Assembly (NCBI GenBank): GCA_963819755.1
Contig: CAWFXB010000002.1
Location: forward strand, 1,302,001-1,366,000
Reading direction: 5' to 3'
DNA: 64,000 nt
From: VRUE01 sp963819755
GTDB taxonomy: Bacteria; Actinomycetota; Thermoleophilia; Solirubrobacterales; 70-9
Under the pieces are notes generated by a model. The model was given only the letters and a program-made list of their open reading frames with translations, had not been told where the DNA came from and did no database searches. Position 1 is the stretch's first letter. Every line of letters begins with the position of its first letter. Shown here in pieces: positions 8,295 through 16,674 of the stretch. The position numbers and the translations under genes are program-made.

Positions 8295-8777
8295 ATGCAA
8301 TCAAGCGACACGGCAGCAAGGCTGGGAGCGCTGATGCGCCATGTCTTCCTCTACGACCGCGGCAACCAGCTGCGCGTGATCGAGGAGTCCGGCCTCTCGA
8401 TGACCCAGTGCAAGGCGCTGCTGGAGCTCGGTGGCCTCGGTGAGGCGGGGGATCCCCGCCAGGTCAGCGACCTGGCCGAGACCTTTGGCGTCTCGGTCCC
8501 CTCGATGAGCAGGGCGGTCGACGCCCTCGTCAAGAAGAAGCTCGTCACCAGGCTGGAGGATCCCGACGACCGCCGTGTCAGGCGCGTCGCCATCACCGCC
8601 AAGGGCAAGCAGCTGGTCGACACGCTTCTCGTCGTCCGCCAGGCGGGGATGGAGGCGTTCGCGGGGAGCCTCAGCGCTGCCCAGCGCCGCAAGCTCGACG
8701 CCGCGATCGACTCGCTGATGGACCGCGAGGACATCGCCGAGACCTATGAGCACCTGAAGGGAGTTGGACCCGCTTGA
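8295..8777 (+). CDS. MarR family transcriptional regulator
   Basis: This 160-residue winged-helix regulator has the MarR order: dimer helices (GALMRHVFLYDRGNQLRVI), HTH (QVSDLAETFGVSVPSMSRAV, residues ~56-75), wing (KKKLVTRLEDPDDRRVRRVAIT) and C-terminal dimer helix. Members usually repress an efflux gene and release DNA on binding a small aromatic ligand. ATG 8295 is chosen because the domain starts there and the probable operator lies directly upstream. Its stop overlaps the exporter start as TTGA, so the two are translated together. The ligand is unknown. Confidence 0.92.
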   Translation: MQSSDTAARLGALMRHVFLYDRGNQLRVIEESGLSMTQCKALLELGGLGEAGDPRQVSDLAETFGVSVPSMSRAVDALVKKKLVTRLEDPDDRRVRRVAITAKGKQLVDTLLVVRQAGMEAFAGSLSAAQRRKLDAAIDSLMDREDIAETYEHLKGVGPA

Positions 8778-10270
8778 CCCGTTACAGCCACCTGATCACC
8801 GACGAAAACCGCAAGTGGTGGACGCTCGGAGCGATGTGCTTCGCGCTGTTCATGATCATGCTCGACAACACCGTCGTGAACGTCGCGCTGCCCTCGATCC
8901 AGCGCGATCTCGGCGCCTCGATCTCCGGCCTGGAGTGGACGATCAACGGCTACACGCTGTCGTTCGCCGTCCTGCTGGCCACCGGGGGACGGCTCGGCGA
9001 CATCTTCGGCCGCCGCCGCATGTTCCTCATCGGCGTCGTCATCTTCGCCCTCTCCTCGGCCACCGCCGGGCTAGCCCAAGGCGCCACCGACCTCGTCGCT
9101 AGCCGTGTCCTGCAGGGCGTCGGCGCGGCGCTGATGATGCCGGGCACGCTCTCGATCATCACCAACGCCTTCCCCGCTCACGAGCGCGGCAAGGCGATGG
9201 GCACCTGGGCCGGCGTCTCCGCGCTCGCCCTCGCCGTCGGGCCCGTCCTCGGCGGATTCCTCACCGAGCACGTCAGCTGGCGAGCGATCTTCTACCTCAA
9301 CATCCCGGTCGCGATCGGCGCCATCACGGCGACTCTGTTCGCGGTGCGCGAGTCGCGCGACAACACGGTCGGCCGCGAGGTCGACTACCTCGGTGTGGCG
9401 ACGCTCACCGTCTCGCTCACCGCGCTCGTCCTCGCTCTGGTCGAGGGCAACAGCTGGGGATGGGGGTCCGCCGGGATCGTCGGCCTGTTGGCTGCTGCGG
9501 TGCTGGGCGGATTGGCCTTCGTCTTCACCGAGCTGCGCGTCAAGGTGCCGATGGTCGAGTTCCGCTTCTTCGCCGACCGCAACTTCCTCGGCGCCGTTGT
9601 GGTCGCCCTGATCATCACCTTCGCGATGATGGGCGTCTTCTTCTTCCTCGCCCTCTACATGCAGGACATCCTCCGCTACTCGCCCCTGGAGGCGGGTATC
9701 CGCTTCCTGCCCTCCACCCTGATGATCGTCGGCGTCGCGCCGGTCGCCGGCAGGCTCGCCGATCGCTTTGGCCCGCGCTGGCTGATCGTCGCCGGCCTCC
9801 TGCTCCTCACCGCCTCGCTCTACAGCTTCACCGGGATCGCGGTGAACTCCGGCTACCTCGACCTCCTGCCGGGGTTCATGCTGCTCGGCATCGGCATCGC
9901 GCTGACGATGTCACCGATGACCAGCGCGGCGATGAACGCCGTTGCGGTGGAGAAAGCCGGCATCGCTTCCGGCGTCCTCTCGATGTTCCGCATGGTCGGT
10001 GGCAGCCTTGGCATCGCCGTCAGCGGGGCGATCTTCCAGGGCGCTGCCGGGAGCAGCTTCGAGACCGCCGCGCCTCAGCAGTTCGTCGATGGGCTGAGCA
10101 ACGCGATGACTGTGTCGGCCGCGGTGACGTTGGTGGGTGCCGCGGTCGCAGCCGCCGCGATTCGCGCCAAGCCGAAACAGATCAGCATCGAGGCGGTCGA
10201 GGCCGCCGTTAATCCCGGTGGCTCTGAGCTGGCCGCCCAGGAGGCAGAGCTAGCGGGGGCCAGGAGCTAG
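8774..10270 (+). CDS. MFS drug/solute exporter, DHA2 (14-TMS) family
   Basis: This 498-residue membrane protein has about 14 hydrophobic segments. It carries the DHA2 marks: motif A GGRLGDIFGRRRMFLIG after TM2, LDNTVVNVALPSIQRDL in TM1 (motif D1) and the TM5 motif GVSALALAVGPVLGGFLTEH. DHA2 pumps use the proton gradient to expel drugs, dyes or metabolites. The TTG start is translationally coupled to marR (TTGA), so the pair is a classic regulated efflux unit. Placement inside the biotin locus is notable, but a biotin-related substrate is speculation. The 3' end overlaps bioD (convergent) by 62 bp. Confidence 0.93.
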   Translation: MTRYSHLITDENRKWWTLGAMCFALFMIMLDNTVVNVALPSIQRDLGASISGLEWTINGYTLSFAVLLATGGRLGDIFGRRRMFLIGVVIFALSSATAGLAQGATDLVASRVLQGVGAALMMPGTLSIITNAFPAHERGKAMGTWAGVSALALAVGPVLGGFLTEHVSWRAIFYLNIPVAIGAITATLFAVRESRDNTVGREVDYLGVATLTVSLTALVLALVEGNSWGWGSAGIVGLLAAAVLGGLAFVFTELRVKVPMVEFRFFADRNFLGAVVVALIITFAMMGVFFFLALYMQDILRYSPLEAGIRFLPSTLMIVGVAPVAGRLADRFGPRWLIVAGLLLLTASLYSFTGIAVNSGYLDLLPGFMLLGIGIALTMSPMTSAAMNAVAVEKAGIASGVLSMFRMVGGSLGIAVSGAIFQGAAGSSFETAAPQQFVDGLSNAMTVSAAVTLVGAAVAAAAIRAKPKQISIEAVEAAVNPGGSELAAQEAELAGARS

Positions 10271-10934
10271 GCGAGCTGAGGTCGAGGTGCGGCAGCGTCT
10301 CGACCTCGACCTTGCCCAGCACGGCGATCGTCTCGCGGTTCGATTCTTCGATCCGGCCGGGTCTCTCCGGCCAGGGGGTGAGGACGACCGCCGTGACCTC
10401 GAGGCCGGCGGACCGCGCCGCCTCGATCGTCAGCAGAGCGTGGTTGATCGTGCCGAGGCCGGGGGAGGCGGCTATGACGAGCGGAAGGCCGAGGTCCACC
10501 GCGAAGTCACGCACGAGGTAGCCCGCCGCCAGCGGCACCAGCAGCCCCCCGACCCCCTCGCAGACGAGTGCATCGGAACCAGTAGCCGCGGCGCGGGCAG
10601 CGTCGAGCAGGCGTGCCGGCTGGATCGTCTCTCCGATCAGGTCGGCCGCCAGATGCGGCGACATCGGCGGCCCGTATCGATATGGCGCAATCTCATCGTC
10701 GCTCTGCTCCGATCTTGCGGCACGGCGGAGCAGCGCGTGGTCGGGCTCGCCATCGTCGTTCTCGAGCCCCGTTACCGCTGGCTTGAAGACGGCCACCTGC
10801 TTACCGTCGTTTGAGAGCGTGTGGGCGATCGCGGCAGCCACAACGGTCTTGCCGACCTCGGTGCCCGTTCCGGTGACGAAAACCCCCGACGTGCCGGTGG
10901 AAAGAGGCCATATATGACCCCTTTCCACCGGCAC
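10209..10934 (-). CDS. bioD: ATP-dependent dethiobiotin synthetase
   Basis: BioD closes the ureido ring of dethiobiotin from diaminononanoate, CO2 and ATP. The P-loop GVFVTGTGTEVGKTVVAAAI starts the recognisable domain; KPAVTGL, the EGVGGLLVPL block and PLVIAASPGLGTINHALLT are all family features. No ATG exists in frame: GTG 10934 and GTG 10928 are the candidates, both inside a 44-bp palindrome that separates bioD from bioF. With GTG 10934 the protein has 241 residues, slightly long at the N terminus. bioF ends 11 bp upstream. The 3' end runs into the convergent exporter gene. Confidence 0.92.
   Translation of the reverse strand: MPVERGHIWPLSTGTSGVFVTGTGTEVGKTVVAAAIAHTLSNDGKQVAVFKPAVTGLENDDGEPDHALLRRAARSEQSDDEIAPYRYGPPMSPHLAADLIGETIQPARLLDAARAAATGSDALVCEGVGGLLVPLAAGYLVRDFAVDLGLPLVIAASPGLGTINHALLTIEAARSAGLEVTAVVLTPWPERPGRIEESNRETIAVLGKVEVETLPHLDLSSPSSWPPLALPPGRPAQSHRD
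10891..10934. repeat. 44-bp near-perfect palindrome covering the bioD start
   Basis: The arms GTGCCGGTGGAAAG (10891-10904) and CTTTCCACCGGCAC (10921-10934) match over all 14 bp. The interior continues as GG/CC pairs around the self-complementary octamer CATATATG, so only two base pairs in the whole 44 bp fail to pair. In bioD mRNA this would fold into a hairpin holding both candidate GTG start codons. It could act as a translation or transcription control, or be a dispersed palindromic element. Confidence 0.8.
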
Positions 10935-10945
10935 ATCCGCGCCGA

Positions 10946-12130
10946 TCAAGCCGCCAGCAGGGTCGATGCGGCGATGCCCAGTTCGCGTGCTGCCTCGCCG
11001 GTAAGCCGCGTCGCGTCGCGCAGATCCGCTCGCTCGTGCGTCGCCATCACGCTGAAGCGCAGCCGCGAGGATCCCGGCGGCACGGTGGGGGGGCGGATCC
11101 CCTGGGCGAAGACGCCGCGTTCGAGCAGGCGCTCGCACAGCTCCATCGTCCGCTCCGCATCGCCGACCTCGAGCGGCACGATCTGGCTCTGCCCGCCACC
11201 CGCAGCCAGGCCCTCGGCGGCAAGGCCGTCGCGCAGCGTCGCCGCGTTGGCGCTCAGGGTCCGCACGCGCTCCGGCTCGGCTTCGAGCAGCTCCAGCGCC
11301 GCCAGCGCCGCTGCGAGCACGGGCGGGGGCAGCGCCGTGGAGAAGATGAAGGAGCGTGCCGTGTTGAGCAGGTACTCGCTCAGCTCGGCGCTGGCGCAAA
11401 CGTAGGCGCCGTAGGAGCCGAGCGCCTTGCCCAGCGTTCCCACCACCAGGTCGACTTCCTCGCTCAACCCGGCGGCGGCCACCGAGCCACGCCCGCCCGG
11501 GCCAATGGCGCCGGTCGCGTGCGCCTCGTCGACCATCAAGCGGCAATCGTGTGTACGGGCCAGCCGGGCGAGATCCTCGAGCGGGGCGACGTCTCCGTCC
11601 ATCGAGAAGACGCCGTCGGTGACGATCAGCGCAGCGCGCTCTCCGGCCTCGCTCAGCCCCCAGGCGAGATGCTCGACGTCGGCATGGCGGTAGACGAAGG
11701 TCTCGGCTCGGGCGAGGCGACAGCCGTCGACGATGCTTGCGTGGTTGAGCTCGTCGGAGAAGACGACCGCGTCGCGACCGGCGAGCGCCGAGATCGCGCC
11801 GAGGTTCGCCAGGTAGCCGGAGCCGAACAGCAGCGCGGCCTCGTAGCCCTTGAAGGCGGCAAGCCGCTCCTCCAGCTGCCGGTGCGGCGCCATGTTGCCC
11901 GAGATCAGCCGCGAGCCGCCGGCGCTGGCGCCCCAGCCGAGCGCCGCCTCGGCGGCCGCCTCGCGCACCCTGGGGTGGCCGGCGAGGCCGAGGTAGTTGT
12001 TCGAGCAGAGCAGCAGCACCGGCTCCCCGTCGAGCTGAACGCGCGGCCCCTGCGCCCCTTCGATCAGTCGCATCCGGCGGTGGAGCCCGCTCGCGCGAAG
12101 CTCCTCGAGCCGCTCTGCGACATCGCTCAT
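10946..12130 (-). CDS. bioF: 8-amino-7-oxononanoate synthase
   Basis: BioF condenses a pimeloyl thioester with L-alanine, releasing CO2, to make 8-amino-7-oxononanoate (alpha-oxoamine synthase family, PLP). Visible marks are LLLCSNNYLGLAGHPRV, GSGYLANLGAISALAG, the PLP-site MVDEAHATGAIG and the lysine region VVGTLGKALGSYGAYVCAS. It is 394 residues, normal length. ATG 12130 overlaps the bioB stop as ATGA, so translation is coupled. No bioC, bioH, bioW or bioI is seen, so the source of pimeloyl-ACP/CoA is encoded elsewhere. Confidence 0.95.
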   Translation of the reverse strand: MSDVAERLEELRASGLHRRMRLIEGAQGPRVQLDGEPVLLLCSNNYLGLAGHPRVREAAAEAALGWGASAGGSRLISGNMAPHRQLEERLAAFKGYEAALLFGSGYLANLGAISALAGRDAVVFSDELNHASIVDGCRLARAETFVYRHADVEHLAWGLSEAGERAALIVTDGVFSMDGDVAPLEDLARLARTHDCRLMVDEAHATGAIGPGGRGSVAAAGLSEEVDLVVGTLGKALGSYGAYVCASAELSEYLLNTARSFIFSTALPPPVLAAALAALELLEAEPERVRTLSANAATLRDGLAAEGLAAGGGQSQIVPLEVGDAERTMELCERLLERGVFAQGIRPPTVPPGSSRLRFSVMATHERADLRDATRLTGEAARELGIAASTLLAA

Positions 12131-13260
12131 GCCGCTGTCTGGCGAGCCGGGTACGGCGGCGGCTTCTTGGTCTTCTTGATCACCCGCAGCTGGGTCGATG
12201 GGTCCCAGAAGTTGGCTTCGTCCTGGCTGTCGATCAGCTCGTCGATCGGTGTCTCCGGCGTCTCGCCCTCGAGCCAGCCGGAGCGGTTGTCGGGGCGCGG
12301 GTTGGCACCGTTGTCGGTCTGACGCGCCACGTTCAGGCCCAGCTCCTCGAACATCGCCCGGTCGTCCTCGGGCTCGGCGCCGAGGGTGGTGAGGAAGTTG
12401 CCCATCATCACCCCGTTGAGGCCCGCCTTGACGGCCAGCGGCTGCAGCTCGCCGAGGTTCTCGACCCGACCCCCGCAGAGGCGGAAGAGCGCCCCCGGGA
12501 TGATCAGGCGGAAGATCGCGACCCACTTGATCACGTCCCAGGGGTCCATCAGGGGGCGGTCGCCGAACTTGGTCCCGTCGCGCGGGTTGAGCAGGTTGAT
12601 CGGCACCGAGTCCGGCTCCAGCTCGGAGAGCTCGAAGGCCATCTCGACCCGCTGCCGCGGCGACTCGCCGAGGTTGAGGATGCCGCCGACGCAGGTCTCC
12701 AGCCCCGCCTCCTTGACCGCGTCGATCGTCCGCAGCCGGCCCTCGTAGCGGACCGTGCTGGAGACCTCCGGGTAGTAGGAGCGCGAGGACTCGACGTTGT
12801 GGTGGACGCGCTGGATCCCCGCCTCGCGCAACCGCTTGGCGCGATCGCCGGACATGTGCCCGATCGAGGCGCAGCGCTTCAGGTTGGTGTGCTCGGAGAC
12901 CAGCTTCGCCCCCTCGACGATTTTCTCGAAGTCGCGCTTGGAGAGGCCCTGCCCCTGGGTGACCATGCAGAAGCGGTGTGCGCCCGCCGCCTCCGCCGCC
13001 CGCGCGTGCTCGAGGATCTGCTCGGGCTCCATCATCGCGTGCATCGGCGTGTCCGCCTCGGCGTAGCGGGACTGAGCGCAGAAGCCGCAGTCCTCGGCAC
13101 AGCCGCCCGACTTGGCGTTGACCAGCGAGCACATGTCGGTCGAGTCGCCGAAGTTCTCTTTGCGCACGGACCAGGCGCGCTCGACCAGCTCGCCGATCTC
13201 CTCGTGGTCGCTCAGCTCACCAAGCGCCAGCGCGTCCTCGAAAGAGATCAGGGGCGGCAT
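12127..13260 (-). CDS. bioB: Biotin synthase (radical SAM)
   Basis: BioB inserts sulfur into dethiobiotin. The radical-SAM cluster motif CAEDCGFCAQS (CxxxCxxC) lies at residues ~54-64, followed by the SAM/substrate regions RFCMVTQGQGLSKRDFEKIV, HNVESSRSYYPEV and ETCVGGILNLGES, and NLLNPRDGTKF. It is first in the bioB-bioF-bioD operon, with a 62-bp divergent gap to the GH3 gene that must hold the promoter. The 377-residue length includes a C-terminal tail of ~30 residues beyond the E. coli type. Confidence 0.96.
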   Translation of the reverse strand: MPPLISFEDALALGELSDHEEIGELVERAWSVRKENFGDSTDMCSLVNAKSGGCAEDCGFCAQSRYAEADTPMHAMMEPEQILEHARAAEAAGAHRFCMVTQGQGLSKRDFEKIVEGAKLVSEHTNLKRCASIGHMSGDRAKRLREAGIQRVHHNVESSRSYYPEVSSTVRYEGRLRTIDAVKEAGLETCVGGILNLGESPRQRVEMAFELSELEPDSVPINLLNPRDGTKFGDRPLMDPWDVIKWVAIFRLIIPGALFRLCGGRVENLGELQPLAVKAGLNGVMMGNFLTTLGAEPEDDRAMFEELGLNVARQTDNGANPRPDNRSGWLEGETPETPIDELIDSQDEANFWDPSTQLRVIKKTKKPPPYPARQTAA

Positions 13261-13322
13261 TCGGGCGCAAGGCTAGGAATCGCCCCGGACGTTCGCGGTG
13301 GTGGCTCGTATGGTTCGTCGGC

Positions 13323-14444
13323 GTGGCGGCGGCGATGACGAGGCGTAGGCGAATCGCGGCCGGCGCGATCTGCGGCCTTGCCGCGGGTGCCTTCGCCTTT
13401 GGGGTGGCGCTCAGCGACCGGTCCCCGCCGCGGTCGAGCGTCGCCAGTGGGCTCCCGGCAGGCCAGCTCGTTGGACAGCGCATCGTGCTCGGCTTCGACG
13501 GCACCCAGCCGCCGGTCATGGTCGAACGGATGATCCATGCGGGGGAGGTTGCCGGTGCGATCCTCTTCGCCGGCAACCTGCCAAGCCGCGGCGCCGGCCG
13601 GCGGCTGATCCGGCGCTTGCAGGCGACCCCGCGCCCACCGGGCCTGCGCGACCCCCTGCTGGTGATGACGGACCAAGAGGGTGGCTTGGTCAAGCGGATC
13701 GACGGTGCGCCAACCGTTTCGGCGCGCACGATGGGCGCTCGCGGCGCGGCATTCAGCGCCGATCAGGGACGCCGCGCCGCCGCCGGCCTGCGCCACATCG
13801 GCGTCAACGTCGATCTCGCCCCGGTCCTCGACGTCGCCCGTCCCGGTGGCACGATCGCGGAAGCCGATCGCGGCTTCGGTTCGACCGCCGTCGAGGTCAC
13901 GGCGAACGCGGTTCCCTTTGCCGCGGCATTGCAGGGCGGTGGCGTCGCGGCGACCGGCAAGCACTTCCCGGACCTGGGATCGGCTCGCCTCAACACCGAC
14001 GACGCGGTCCAGCGCATCGGCCTCGCCAAATCGACGTTGCGCGAAGTCGACGAGGCCCCATACAGGCGCTTCGTCCAAGCCGGCGGCGACATGGTGATGC
14101 TGAGCACCGCCATATACCCGGCGCTCTCACCCCAGCCAGCGGCTTTTTCCCACCCGATCGCGACCGGCGAGCTGCGCGACCGGCTCGGCTTCAAGGGCGT
14201 ATCGATCACCGACGCCCTCGACACTGTCGCGGTGCGGTCCTTCGGTGGACCCGCCAAGGTGGCCAAGGCAGCGGCACGCGCCGGAACCGACCTACTGCTC
14301 TACACCGACCCAGCAGAAGCAACTAAAGCCCACTGCGCGTTGCTGCAGGCGCTACGGACCGGCACCATCTCCCGCGCCTCCTTCGAAGAATCGGTGCAGC
14401 GCATCCTCCACCTGCGCCACGAGCTGAAGAGCCAATCCGGGTAG
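13323..14444 (+). CDS. Glycoside hydrolase family 3 N-terminal domain protein, membrane-anchored or secreted
   Basis: An Arg-rich start and a hydrophobic stretch (GAICGLAAGAFAFGVAL) form a signal peptide or anchor. The rest is a GH3 TIM barrel: QRIVLGFDGT, LLVMTDQEGGLVKRI, GVNVDLAPVLDVAR, ATGKHFPDLGSARLNTDD and the nucleophile Asp in GVSITDALDT. GH3 enzymes of this size remove beta-N-acetylglucosamine from wall fragments (NagZ-like). The NagZ acid/base motif D-S-H is replaced by N-T-D-D, so specificity is uncertain. GTG 13323 or ATG 13335 may be the start. Its last five codons (KSQSG) are the same as those of the convergent diguanylate cyclase, as part of an inverted repeat. Confidence 0.88.
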   Translation: MAAAMTRRRRIAAGAICGLAAGAFAFGVALSDRSPPRSSVASGLPAGQLVGQRIVLGFDGTQPPVMVERMIHAGEVAGAILFAGNLPSRGAGRRLIRRLQATPRPPGLRDPLLVMTDQEGGLVKRIDGAPTVSARTMGARGAAFSADQGRRAAAGLRHIGVNVDLAPVLDVARPGGTIAEADRGFGSTAVEVTANAVPFAAALQGGGVAATGKHFPDLGSARLNTDDAVQRIGLAKSTLREVDEAPYRRFVQAGGDMVMLSTAIYPALSPQPAAFSHPIATGELRDRLGFKGVSITDALDTVAVRSFGGPAKVAKAAARAGTDLLLYTDPAEATKAHCALLQALRTGTISRASFEESVQRILHLRHELKSQSG

Positions 14445-14541
14445 GGCCGAAACGTCTTGTACTTTTTCGGTGTGGGCTTCGGGCGATAGCCGCAAAGGGC
14501 TCCACCGAAAAAGTTAAGTGAAGGCCCTACCCGGATTGGCT
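14430..14541. terminator. Nested inverted repeats / bidirectional terminator between convergent genes
   Basis: An outer pair of 19-bp arms, AGCCAATCCGGGTAGGGCC (14430-14448) and its complement (14523-14541), includes the stop codons of both flanking genes. An inner pair, ACTTTTTCGGTG (14461-14472) and CACCGAAAAAGT (14503-14514), has T/A runs on both sides of the stem and would work as a terminator in both directions. Confidence 0.75.
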
Positions 14542-16023
14542 TTTCGACACCACTTGCCCAGCCACCCGCACCGAATCGCGCCCCGCCCGCTTCGCTTCGT
14601 ACATAGCATCGTCCGCCGCGGAGAGCACCGCGTCGTCACTGTCCGAGCTCGGCCCGAAGGTCGCGATCCCGATGCTGGCGGTGACGGGTGGCGCGGCCTC
14701 CCCCGGCAGGACGTGCAGGCGGATCGCGGTGGCGATCGCGTCGGCGATCTCCTCGGCCTCGTCGAGGTCGCAGCGCGGCAGCACGACCGCGAACTCGTCG
14801 CCGCCCAGCCTTGCCACCACGTCGGTAGCACGCATCCGCGCGCTCAGCACGTCGGCGATGTCGGCGATCACCCGGTCCCCGACCGGATGGCCGAGCGTGT
14901 CGTTGACCTGCTTGAAGTTGTCGAGGTCTAGCATCAGCACCGCGCCGACCGTCTGCTCGCGACGGCTGCGGGCCAGCTCGGTGCGCAGGTCTTCACCGAA
15001 GCGGCGGCGGTTCTTCAAGCCGGTCAGCGGGTCGTGGCTCGCCTGCTGCTCGAGGTCCTGCATCCGCTCGGTGCGGCTCCAGACCAGGACCAGGGCCGCT
15101 AGCAGAGCCGCCAGCGCGAGCCCGAAGACGGCGGTCAGCGCGGGCAGGCCGATCCCGGGCTTGCTCGGATCGCGCACCACCAGCAGCCAGGTGCGGTCGG
15201 CGATGCGGAGCGGGGCGGTGGCCGATTCGTCGCGCGCCAGGTGCGGGCCCGCGATCGTGTGCCCGTCCTCGACCAGCTGCACCTGGATTCCGTCGGAGAG
15301 CGCCGAGGCCGCCGTCGCAGTCAGGTTCGGCACGTGGAAGGAGCCGATCGCGAAGCCGGTCAGGGCGGCCCGCCGCTCCGCCACCGTCGCGGTCGGTGCG
15401 CCGTCGCGGTAGACGGGGCGGAACACGTTGATGCCGGTGCCGCCGATCGGCAGGTGGATGACCCGGGTCGCGGTCGGCTTGCCGCTGTCGCGGGCGCGAC
15501 GGATGAAGGGAGCGCGGACGGGGTCGGAGCCGAGGTCGTATCCGATTGGTGGCGTCAGGTCGCTGTTGGAGGCCCCGAAGAGAAGCGGGTAGTAGTGGGC
15601 GCGCACACGGTCGCGGCGGAACCCGAGCCCGGCCCGTTCGACGATCGGGTAGCCGTGCCGGCGTTCGAACCGCGCCCGGTTGGAACCGGGGACCGAGAGC
15701 AGCAGCCCGGTGCCCGAGAGAGCGCCATTCGCGAGCAGCGAGCCGGCCATGACGTCGAACTTGTGGTGAGTGAGTTGACTGACGGCTTGGTAGAACGCGG
15801 CGGCGCTGGCCAGCTGCCCGACTGAGAGGCGCGCGACCGCTTCGACCTGTCGCGCCGAGCGCGACGCCTCGGATCGCTGCAGCTGGTTGAAGTTGTCCGT
15901 TTCGCGGTCGTGAACGAGCGCCGCGAGGGCAAGCGAGCCAGCCGCGATTGCGATGACGACCGCATAGCCGAGCCAGAAGCGAAGACGCATTCTTCTCTTT
16001 TCGGCCAATCTGGCTGCGACCAT
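14527..16023 (-). CDS. Diguanylate cyclase with extracytoplasmic CHASE-type sensor
   Basis: The N terminus has a membrane helix (LGYAVVIAIAAGSLALAALV), an extracytoplasmic region of ~240 residues with CHASE-like features (DLTPPIGYDLGSD, NVFRPVYRDG) and a second helix (LPALTAVFGLALAALLAALVLVW). A GGDEF domain follows: LTGLKNRRRFGEDL, LMLDLDNFKQVNDTLGHPVG, then RLGGDEFAV. The GGDEF active site is intact and an RxxD inhibitory site (RATD) sits five residues upstream, so it should make cyclic-di-GMP and be inhibited by it. ATG 16023 overlaps the upstream stop (TGATG); ATG 15990, with a purine-rich leader, is the alternative. Confidence 0.93.
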   Translation of the reverse strand: MVAARLAEKRRMRLRFWLGYAVVIAIAAGSLALAALVHDRETDNFNQLQRSEASRSARQVEAVARLSVGQLASAAAFYQAVSQLTHHKFDVMAGSLLANGALSGTGLLLSVPGSNRARFERRHGYPIVERAGLGFRRDRVRAHYYPLLFGASNSDLTPPIGYDLGSDPVRAPFIRRARDSGKPTATRVIHLPIGGTGINVFRPVYRDGAPTATVAERRAALTGFAIGSFHVPNLTATAASALSDGIQVQLVEDGHTIAGPHLARDESATAPLRIADRTWLLVVRDPSKPGIGLPALTAVFGLALAALLAALVLVWSRTERMQDLEQQASHDPLTGLKNRRRFGEDLRTELARSRREQTVGAVLMLDLDNFKQVNDTLGHPVGDRVIADIADVLSARMRATDVVARLGGDEFAVVLPRCDLDEAEEIADAIATAIRLHVLPGEAAPPVTASIGIATFGPSSDSDDAVLSAADDAMYEAKRAGRDSVRVAGQVVSKSQSG

Positions 16024-16670
16024 CACTCGGCAGGAACGCTTGCGAGCGACTCCCAGAGGTAGAGCGATGCGAGGCTGCGGTAGGGGCGCCAGGGCTCGCC
16101 GATCTCCAGCACCCGCTGCGGGGTCGGCATCTCCTTCAGGCCGTACTCGACCTGGACCGCTTTGCGGATTCCGAGGTCGCCCCCGGAAAGGACGTCGGGC
16201 CGCTCCAGGTGGAAGAGCAGGAACATCTCCGCGGTCCACTGGCCGAGGCCGCGCACCGCGACGATCTCCTCGATCGCCTCCTCGTCGGAGAGATCGCCGA
16301 GCTGGTCCAGCTCGAGCTCGCCGTCGAGCACGTGGACGGCGAGGTCGCGGACGTACTCGACCTTGCGCCCGGATAGGCCGCAGCCGCGCAGGTCCTCCTC
16401 GCTTGCCTCCAGCAATTGCTCGGGCGAGGGCGTGGAGCCGCCGAAGAGGTCGCAGACCCGCAGGTAGATGGTTCGCGCAGCTTTGGTCGAGAGCTGCTGG
16501 CCGACGATCGCCCGCAGCAACGCTCCGTATGCGTCGGGGGGTTTTTCCTCGCTGCGCCGCCGCAGGCGCGTCTTCAGGTCGATCTCGCCGACACGCTCGA
16601 TCAGTGCCGCCATCGCCGGGTCGGCGGCGGCGAGAGCGGCGCGAGCCTTGGCTCCCTTTTGGGGGCTCAA
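16023..16670 (-). CDS. DNA-3-methyladenine glycosylase II-like (HhH-GPD)
   Basis: This 215-residue protein of the AlkA/HhH-GPD family removes alkylated bases in base excision repair. The core includes LLRAIVGQQLSTKAA, the helix-hairpin-helix VAVRGLGQWTAEMFLLF and the catalytic Asp region VLSGGDLGIRKAVQ (GGDLG). It lacks the N-terminal AlkA domain, as is common for compact bacterial forms. The start is TTG 16670, four bases after the enoyl-CoA hydratase stop. It belongs to a four-gene run: carrier domain, hydratase, glycosylase, cyclase. Confidence 0.9.
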   Translation of the reverse strand: MSPQKGAKARAALAAADPAMAALIERVGEIDLKTRLRRRSEEKPPDAYGALLRAIVGQQLSTKAARTIYLRVCDLFGGSTPSPEQLLEASEEDLRGCGLSGRKVEYVRDLAVHVLDGELELDQLGDLSDEEAIEEIVAVRGLGQWTAEMFLLFHLERPDVLSGGDLGIRKAVQVEYGLKEMPTPQRVLEIGEPWRPYRSLASLYLWESLASVPAE

Positions 16671-16674
16671 GCGC

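Noticed and set aside
11036..12322. Long plus-strand open frame opposite bioF
   Set aside because: It lies fully antisense to a well-conserved gene and has no family features; long antisense frames are expected at this GC content.
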